NCBI GenBank assembly: GCA_014607495.2
Contig: CP053165.1
Location: 2,598,906 to 2,662,905 of the forward strand
Reading direction: 5' to 3'
Source of the DNA: Carposina sasakii
Taxonomy: Eukaryota > Arthropoda > Insecta > Lepidoptera > Carposinidae
DNA length: 64,000 nucleotides
Position numbers and translations under genes: made by a program. Under the pieces are notes generated by a model that ran no database searches, was not told the origin of the DNA, and worked only from the letters and a program-made list of their open reading frames with translations. Below, in pieces: positions 35,201 through 44,200 of this stretch (within the stretch, counting starts at the first letter, position 1; each line of letters starts with the position of its first letter).

Positions 35201-38200
35201 GATCTATCGCACAACTATTTGCCCCAGATCGCGATTCTGATGCGAATCAACTCGCTGCAACTGAATAAGCTAAAGTTAGAGGGAAATCCATTTTGTACTG
35301 ACTATAGAGATCCTAATCATTACGTGAAGGTCGTCAAAATGATTTTCCCAGCTGTTCATACACTGGTAAGTAGTTGTCTTATATCATTAGTTGTTAACTT
35401 ACACTCAAACTGCCCTCAGTCTATGAGGCCTAACACCCAGGTCTATAAACAAGTGATTACTTAAGCAGTTCCTTATTGCTATGTGAATTCTTCGTTATGT
35501 CATTATTTGATCATAGAATTCGACATTTTATTGTTATGTATATGGTTCATAAGAAAACTAAGCGGTGACAGCCTAATGATTAAGACGTGCGTCTTTCATT
35601 CGAAAAGACGTGGTTTCGATCCCAGTCATGGGCGTGTATCACTTAATTTATTTCATGTACGGATTTTCTAAAATTGACACTTTTGGTTCACGCGAAGAGG
35701 GTTGGCGTCAGACAGGCAGCCGGCCGTAAAGCAAATGCCAAATCTGTGGCAATGTGAGTTTTAAAATAAACCACATTGCGACGACCCCATAAATAATTAG
35801 ATAAGGGCAGGAAGATGATGATAAACGTTCATAAGAAAAGTTCTCTTTGACCTTTGCTTGTACTATTCTTAACAGTATAAGGCCGAAAACTGGATGTCTG
35901 CGATTAGCGGGGCGACGGCGCCAGCGGGACGGGAGCGGTACGATAAACACATAGATTCCTATTGAAGGGAACTGGATGGCAGCGGCGCGGGGAGCGGCGT
36001 CCGAGCAACGAGCCGCGCCCGCTCCCTCCATCGCCCCGCAAATCGCAGATATCCAGTTTTCGGCCTAAGAATAAGTTGCTTAAGAAATAACTTGAGTGGA
36101 AGTAATTACTTCGTGTTTTTTCAGGACGACGTACCAATAATCAAGGAGTATCTACCGAAATCCATTAAGAACTACTGTCCGACCGACGCGGCAGATATCG
36201 TAGACAGGTTCCTTGAAGTATACTTCCCGTTGTTAGATTCATCACCCGAAGACAGATTGTTCATGCAGGCCTTATACAGTGATGCTGCTGAGCTTACTGT
36301 GACCTTCAACTATAATATGCGTGAGTATAAGACACTTCACTAAATAGTGTTATTCAGCGCCCCGGCCCGAACTAAATTTTAGAATGGAGCGAGATCCATT
36401 TTCAACCGACTTCAAAAAAAGGAGGTTCTCAATTCGACCCGTATGTTTTTCTATGTTTGTTACGCTTAACTCCGCCAATTATGAACCGATTTGAACAAAT
36501 CTTTTTTCGGCGTATAGGTAATACCTCAAGGGTGGTCCCATTTAAATTTAATAATAAATAATTAACTTTTTTTTTTTAAAAAAACCGACTTAAAATGCGT
36601 GAACATAAAAAAAACTAAAAATTAAAAAATAATTCCTAATATCTATTACCTAATACTATAATTTTCCTAAACTATGTCAAAGTAATTAAAGTTAAACCAG
36701 CTAAATATCTTACAATAGTTATACTTATATACCTATTGTTTTTTGGAGTCGGTGCCAGCCGTATTAAGTTTAGCCGCGAACAAGAGACGTGCGGCGCGGT
36801 GGCGGGGGACGCAAGGCGCGAGGCGGGGCCGCGCGGTGCGGCGGGGGACGCGGGCGCGCGTGGCGGGGCGCGTGGTGGCTAATAAGAAAATGAAACAAAA
36901 ATTCACCCGAGTGAGATTTGAACTCACGACCTCTCGTATTCCGTGTATCGCTCTACCAACCGAGCTATCGGGTCACTTATCGGATTACGAATTTTACCAT
37001 CTCTTTTAAATTACGTTTTTGGCAACGTTATTTTTTCATCCCGATACTTATATCTACACTTATTTATTATTATTCATCATCATCAGACTATTACAGTCCA
37101 CTGCTGGACGTAGGCCTCCCCCAGGGCACGCCACAAGACTGCCATGGGGGGTATTTGCCCATAGTCACCACGCTGAGCAGGCGGGTTGGTGACCGCAGTT
37201 TGTATTTTGGACTATGTTGTCAACACGGGAGTCGCTGCTGCCCACCTCCCGGAAACCCTTAATCGCCTCGTACGATACCCACGGGCAGATATGGGGTGGT
37301 ACGAATTTTACTCTGCCGGCACCACGCGGCCCATATTAATTGCCTTTATTTTATTAATATGCGTAAGTCTTTGAGCTTTACTATTATAAAAGAGTAACCA
37401 ACCCGGCAAGATATTTTAAATTTGGATCAGCAGGCGTATCAGCTATCTTTTATCACCAGAGGTCGGAATTAGGTAGAGTCATTTATGTACTTGCATCGAA
37501 ATGTTGATATTAATGTGGACCTTCCCAGGATTTCTAATGGACAATGCGCATTGGAATTTTTCAACTTCGGACATCCGATGTCATTGATGTAAGTTTGGCA
37601 ACGTCGCGCGTGCAGTAGTTTTAATTGTGTAAAGGTAAATAACTTTTTACTTAATAAATCACGGGATTTTTTCTGCTCTTTAAAAATAATACCGGAATTT
37701 GAGGCATATCCACTTTATTCTTTCGCTGTATGAAATCAGTGCAAGTACATAAATGACTCTACCTAATTCCGACCTCTGTTTATCACTCATAACTTCACAC
37801 GAACATACATGCCACTACCATTTGATTAAGGGCCAATTTCAACGTCAGAAGAATGAACCAGCCCCCTTATTACCTAACTAGCAAAAGCAAAGCGATAGCG
37901 AAAATTGTACAAAAATCGCTGATTGCTTGTCAAATTCGTATTACGTAAAATGAATTTCAAAGGAACTTTGACATTTCAAGGCGAATATTGTACAATTTTC
38001 GCTATCGCTTTGCTTCGGTTTTGCTATTGCTTTTACGTAATCAGGGGGCTGATGCTGCCTTTCTCTAAAACTTGATCATGATAGAGACAGCATAAACTTT
38101 ATTCTTCTTATAGGCTATCTGACGTTTGGAAAAATTGGCCCTTCAAATGGAAGTGGCATGTCTGTGTGTGTTGCAAACCTTTCTTGTGTGAGTGTAATCT

Positions 38201-41200
38201 GCACACTTCTGTACAACCCTCAGAACAATGACTAAAGCATAGAAAGAGCTTTATTACTTTAAAAGCGTATCTTGTCTTAGACATTATACGGTAAAATACG
38301 ATGAACAAAGATATAGACAAAAACTTGACACGTTATGTAGCTTTTTAACTTAGTATCATGTACGAAAGGTAGCCAAGGAACAAAGGAAAGGTAACCAAAT
38401 TGACGTTTGCTTTGTGGTACGTTTTGCATTTTGAGCAACCTACATCTGTCTCTTTCTAATGCAGTTATGAGCGTATAAAAAAACAGCGACGACGATATTA
38501 GTCAAAATTCAGTTACTTCTATGCTTTAGTCATTGTTCTGAGGTTCAACCTCTTTGGGGGATAATGGACGTTACTATACATATGTATGTAACAGGTTATG
38601 CGGCTATATTCAGAAAGTTCCGCAACCTATTCCACAAGTGCCGGATATTCGAAGAGGGCGAGATGGACTGTGTGACGGGTGCGAACGGGATAGCGAAACA
38701 CTTTTCAAAATGGCCGCCGATGCAACACGACAGCCACACGTTTACCGTCGATGTGATGTTTCATAATGTGAGTATAGGGCTTGGGTCGATCCTTCCATGG
38801 GTCGTGACTGTTATGTTCTGAGTCTATCTATCTATTGGTAGGTTCGTCATGAATGTTTCTGTCTATCTATGTATTTAGGGACCTTGCCCGCTAATTAATC
38901 GTTTACTTGCGTCTTTAATATTTATATGTTTATGTATTAAGGTATCTTGCCCCATATAATTAATTGTTGACTCGAGTCATTATGTTTTTATGTACCTATC
39001 CATATCTATCTATGCATTTAGGGATCTTGCCTCTATATCATTGATCGTTGACTTAAGTCATTAATGTTTCGTCTATTATGTATTTAAAGATCTTGCCCCA
39101 TTTAAATCGTTGATTCGCGCCATTTATGTTTCTATTTCTATATGTATTTAAGGATTTTTTCCCCATATTATTAATCATAAATTCGCGTGTTTAATGTTTA
39201 TATGTCCATTGTCCATCTATGTATTTAGAAATCTTACTACCATATTAATCGTTTACTCAAACGCCAAATCTTTGCCAATGTTCGAAAGAAATGTTTCGAA
39301 ACTCACACGGACCCCGTAAATAATGGGATTAGGGCAGGAAAATGATGATACGAGTATTATGGTCGATTCCGGCAGTCACACTTAAACCTAAACGTAAAGT
39401 CCTACCTGTCCTTTTCTCTCTCATCCATCTTAATGTCTAAGATTAGGTTTAAATTTAAGTGTGACTGCCGGAATCGCCCCTATTGTATGTACTGTGGTTT
39501 AACTTTATTTGCCATTCCCACAACAGGAAGCTACCACAGTATTCCGCGTAAACGGTATATTAAAACTGACGGTGGAATCTCTAGCCGAGGACGAGTATTT
39601 GATTGCATTTACAAGGACAGTCGTGTTGAGAAGTGTCAACAACGGTGCCGAGTATAAGATCGAAAACGAGCTTGTGTACTGGGATGTACCGTATGAGCAG
39701 TATGCCAATACAGCCTTCAAGTACACCAATACGGTAAGAGGTTTTAGGTTTCGAGTGAGTTGTGTATAACTTTTTTTAGGCTGTATACCTATTAGGTATG
39801 TCGTAGGATACAGGGAATCCAACTCGGCTGGGCAGCGTTCGGGAAACTACGAAGCTTATTTGTGTCCAAGATACCCCAGTCCTTCAAGACGAAGGTATTC
39901 AACCAGTGCGTGCTGCCGGTGATGACCTACGGTGCCGAGACGTGGTCTCTAACTATGTGCCTCATAAAAAAGCTCAGGATCGCACAGCGAGCGATGGAGA
40001 GGGCTATGATTGGGATCTCTCTGCGTGATCGAATCAGAAATAAGGAGATCCGCAGACGTACAAAGATCACCGACATAGCTCAACGGTCAAGCAAGCTGAA
40101 GTGGCAATGGGCAGGGCACATAGCTCGAAGAACTGATGGCCGATGGAGTCGGAAAGTTCTAGAGTTGATACCACGTATCGGCAAGCGCAGCGTGGGAAGG
40201 CCACCCGCGAGGTGGACGGATGACCTGGTCAAGGTTGCGGGCGTCGGTTGGATGCAGGCTGCTTCCGACCGGTCGGAGTGAAGGTTGTTGGGGGAGGCCT
40301 ATGTCCAACAGTGGACTTCTCAGGGCTGTAAATGATGATGTCGCAGGATACATCAGCTGCGCGCATGTCGTAAGAGTCAACTAAGGAACTTGGGAAAACA
40401 TGCTAATTGTGCAATTTTAAAGTTAATAAATAAAAATAATTATGTCAGGCGAAAAGAGCAACTGATCATTAACATCCTGTTCCCGCTATACCTACTGAAC
40501 GTGACTTTGGGATCTCCTTTATGATCCTGCAGTTCTGGCTACCCCATTTCGGGAACACATCCTATGTACGTACGTGTGTGTGTATAACAAAAAGTGCTGC
40601 GCATGACCCTGCCACCAGTTCCCTTTCAGCTGAGAACTAAATATTGAACAGAACCTACTTATATCACTTTCCTATGGATAGAATGATGTCTGTCTCCTTC
40701 ATAGATTTATTACGCTAGTATAATAAATCTATGGTCTCCTTCCATTACGTCGAATCTAAGCGAGTGAACGTTAGTCTAAGTCGTAGTGCGACATTGATAT
40801 CGCTCATCTTCATAGTTTTCTCTATGCGTAGATACAATACCAATGACTCCAAGTGAGGTCACTAGTTCAATATTTGAGTACTTCGAATGGGCTTCAAAGT
40901 TCATACTCACCCTTGACTGATAAGTTATTAGCTATGGAAAGTGATCTCGCAACATGGAGATTCCTGTTATAGTCTCCTAAACTTAGGCCCTCAAGAATAG
41001 TAAAAACCATAATTACATAATATGCACTTCCTAACTTTCTTTAATATCACAATTGAACCTTTTATAGGTGTTATTGAATTGAAGCATAAAAATGGTAATT
41101 CAACATTGTAATTTTGGATTTTTACATTGGTAGGATAAATGCAATTACAAAAAACAAATTGTTCATAAAAAATATTTATTTGCCTGTTATTTACTTCAAA

Positions 41201-44200
41201 ATGTGGTGTAATAATTCAATACTTCACTTACAAATATAATAATAAAATAAATGTTTTATTATATCAATTTACATGGAATCCCAACAAGATATTTAACATT
41301 TCTAATTAAGTAGTTACAATACTTAGGAAGGACCCATTTTCTTCAGGGGGGGGGAACCACTTGGCACTAATGGTATATGACACACATGCAAAATATATCG
41401 TTAATCATTAAACAATAACTAATTTCTTATAAACCAAAGCCTGAACGATTCTCACACAGTATCCATTGACTCTTCAATTGTTGGTTCAGTCTCCATTTCC
41501 ATATCTTTGTCATCAGGCCCGGAAGCATATTTTAATCTCAATTTCTCATAGTGTAATTGCTCTTTTGCAGACACTGATGGTTTACACTTTGTAAGGGCAA
41601 TTCTGAAATCTTCAAAGCTTACAAATATGTCACCTTCCAGGGTACCATTAGATATGTGGTTTGTCAACGAGTTTGTAGCTGCAGCTCTAACTAAACCAGA
41701 GAGATCTGCTCCTGTATACCCATCTGTTAAACCTGCTAACACATCCAAATCTACATCAGGACCTAGTTGTGGTTTCTTGCCACACTTTGTCAACTTCTGT
41801 AGAATGTCCATTCTGTCTTCTCTGCCTGGCATACCCACATACATGACGCGGTCTAAACGACCAGGTCTCAGCACTGCTGGATCAATTATATCTGGTCTAT
41901 TTGAGGCCGCTAACACGAAAACACCTTCCCGCGACTCAATACCGTCCATTTCTGTTAGCAACTGATTTACTACCCTTGCTGCCCCATTGTTGTCGTGTGT
42001 ACTACGCCTGGGGCATAAGGCATCAAACTCGTCGAAGAAAATGACACATGGCGCTGAATTCCGAGCGCGTCGGAAACATGTACGCACCGCGCGTTCACTC
42101 TCACCAACATACATGTTGAGCAACTCTGGGCCTTTCACTGAAATAAAGTTTACACCGGCTTCATTGGCTACAGCTTTAGCTAATAACGTTTTACCACAGC
42201 CAGGGGGTCCACATAGCAATACCCCACTGGGTGCGGCCAATCCCAGTTTGCTTAGTTGCTCTGGATACTTAACAGGTGCAAGGACAGCCAGTTGTAAGTC
42301 TTTTCGCACCTGTTTTAAGGAACCAACATCATTCCAAGTCACATCAGGGACTGTTACAATCCCCTCCCTTACTGCACAAGGTTTTGTAGTCTTTAAGGCT
42401 TTAAGAAAATCTTCTTGTCTTATAGCATAACCTTCCAACTCCTCCATAGAATAAGGTAATACTCCTTGTATGAGATTCAATACTTCTTCTACAGGATCTA
42501 CTGGTTTGTGCTCTTTTTTTGGTGCTTCTGTTGTTTCAGGTTTGTTATTTCCCTCTTGTGGAGCTGGATTTGTTTCATCAGTCTGTTTAGGTTCTTCTGG
42601 ATTCACTGGGTTTGGTTCACCTGCCTCTTGATTTTTCAATTCATCATTGTTTTCAACTTCTTTTTCGCCATTAGTAATTACAGGTGCAGGTTCTGTGCTG
42701 GGCTTGGGGTCCTGAGGCTCTTCTGGAGAAGACAACTCACTCTCCCTCTGAGCTAACTCAAGAAATATTCTTTTTACAGCATATGTGCTGGCTTTATTTA
42801 CTAGGGCTTGTAAATCTGCACCCACAAAACCTGGTGTTATTTGTGATAAAGCAGCTAGGTCAACATCATCGCTCAAAAGTAACTTTTTACATATTATGCT
42901 CAGGATTTCTTTTCTCGCTTTAATTGAAGGTATACCCAGTGTGATTTCCTGTTCAAGACGACCAGCTCTTCTTAACGCAGGATCCAAAGTGTCAGGGTTA
43001 TTTGTTGCTGCCAACACGAGAATGGAAGATTCACTATCGCTTAGTGTGTCTAAACTGGCTAGCAACTGAGCAACCATGCGTTTTTCCATATCCTTTTGTG
43101 CATGGATCCTGTTTCCACATACAGCATCAATTTCATCTATAAACAATACACATGGTGCCACTGATGCTGCTCTTTCAAAGAGTTCTCTAATACGTTCTTC
43201 AGACTCACCTGAAACTCCTCCTACTAATTCTGTACCTGTGACCATTATTAGTGGAATCTTTAGTTGACCAGCAATAGCATTCGCCAATAAAGTTTTGCCA
43301 GTTCCCGGTGGACCATGCAATAATGCTCCTCGGGGTGCCTTTATCCCCAAATGGCTATACACTTCGGGATGTTTCATGTGTAATATTAAATCACCAACCT
43401 GAGTTATGAGGTCCGAAATGCCTCCTATATCATCTAAGGTCAATTTCACAGTCTTCGGAGTACCTATTTCAATTTTTTTCTTTGGCAGAGCATCTTTCTT
43501 TGCATCTGGCTTACGTTTTTTATTGTCACTTGAATTCTGGTTCAATATTTGTTTGGATAGGGAATCATTGTTGGTATTGTTACCTATTTTAATTGGAATA
43601 TGTGGGGTTATAGTAATTTGATCATTGATTTTTGGTAATTTAGGGGCTGTCCCATCTTCATCACTACTCAAAATATCTATAGGTTCACCAGACTTGTCCG
43701 TTGGCCGGCGGGGCGCAGCTGGTCTTTTCTTTTCCTGCATTTTGTACATGGCAAGTAATCTATCGTTGAGCGCACTACTATTTTCGTCTAACAGTTCCAA
43801 ATCGGACTCTTCTTCCGACCCCTCTGATGTAGAGGCGCCGTCAAGCCCGTAACTTTGTAACACCACTTTATAAGCACTTTCCACCATTTGGCAGAAGGCT
43901 GTATCACTCCTATTATTATATTCACGATAGCGCTCTTTCAGGGAACGCGCCATTTGGCTAACATCGACAAAAGTCTTGTCCACATTTTCTGCGAGGTAGT
44001 TTTTTACACGCGAAACAATCACAGGATCGTTCAATGTCTTTTGTCGGGTCTGATGTTTCTTCATATTCACTTATTAATCCTTGTTTTGATTATAACTTTG
44101 CCCTCGCATGCAATGCGTAAATGACAGAAGCGGCGTCCGGAGAATCGATGGGATGAAAAGGGAAGGACATTGACATTATTCCTTTGTCTATGAATCGAAT

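Noticed and set aside
44065..44070. NVL start at the GTG of 44070
   Set aside because: A eukaryotic gene is expected to start at ATG, available two codons on at 44064.
41627..44124. Plus-strand frames of 60-147 codons across NVL
   Set aside because: Antisense shadows of the strongly coding NVL frame.
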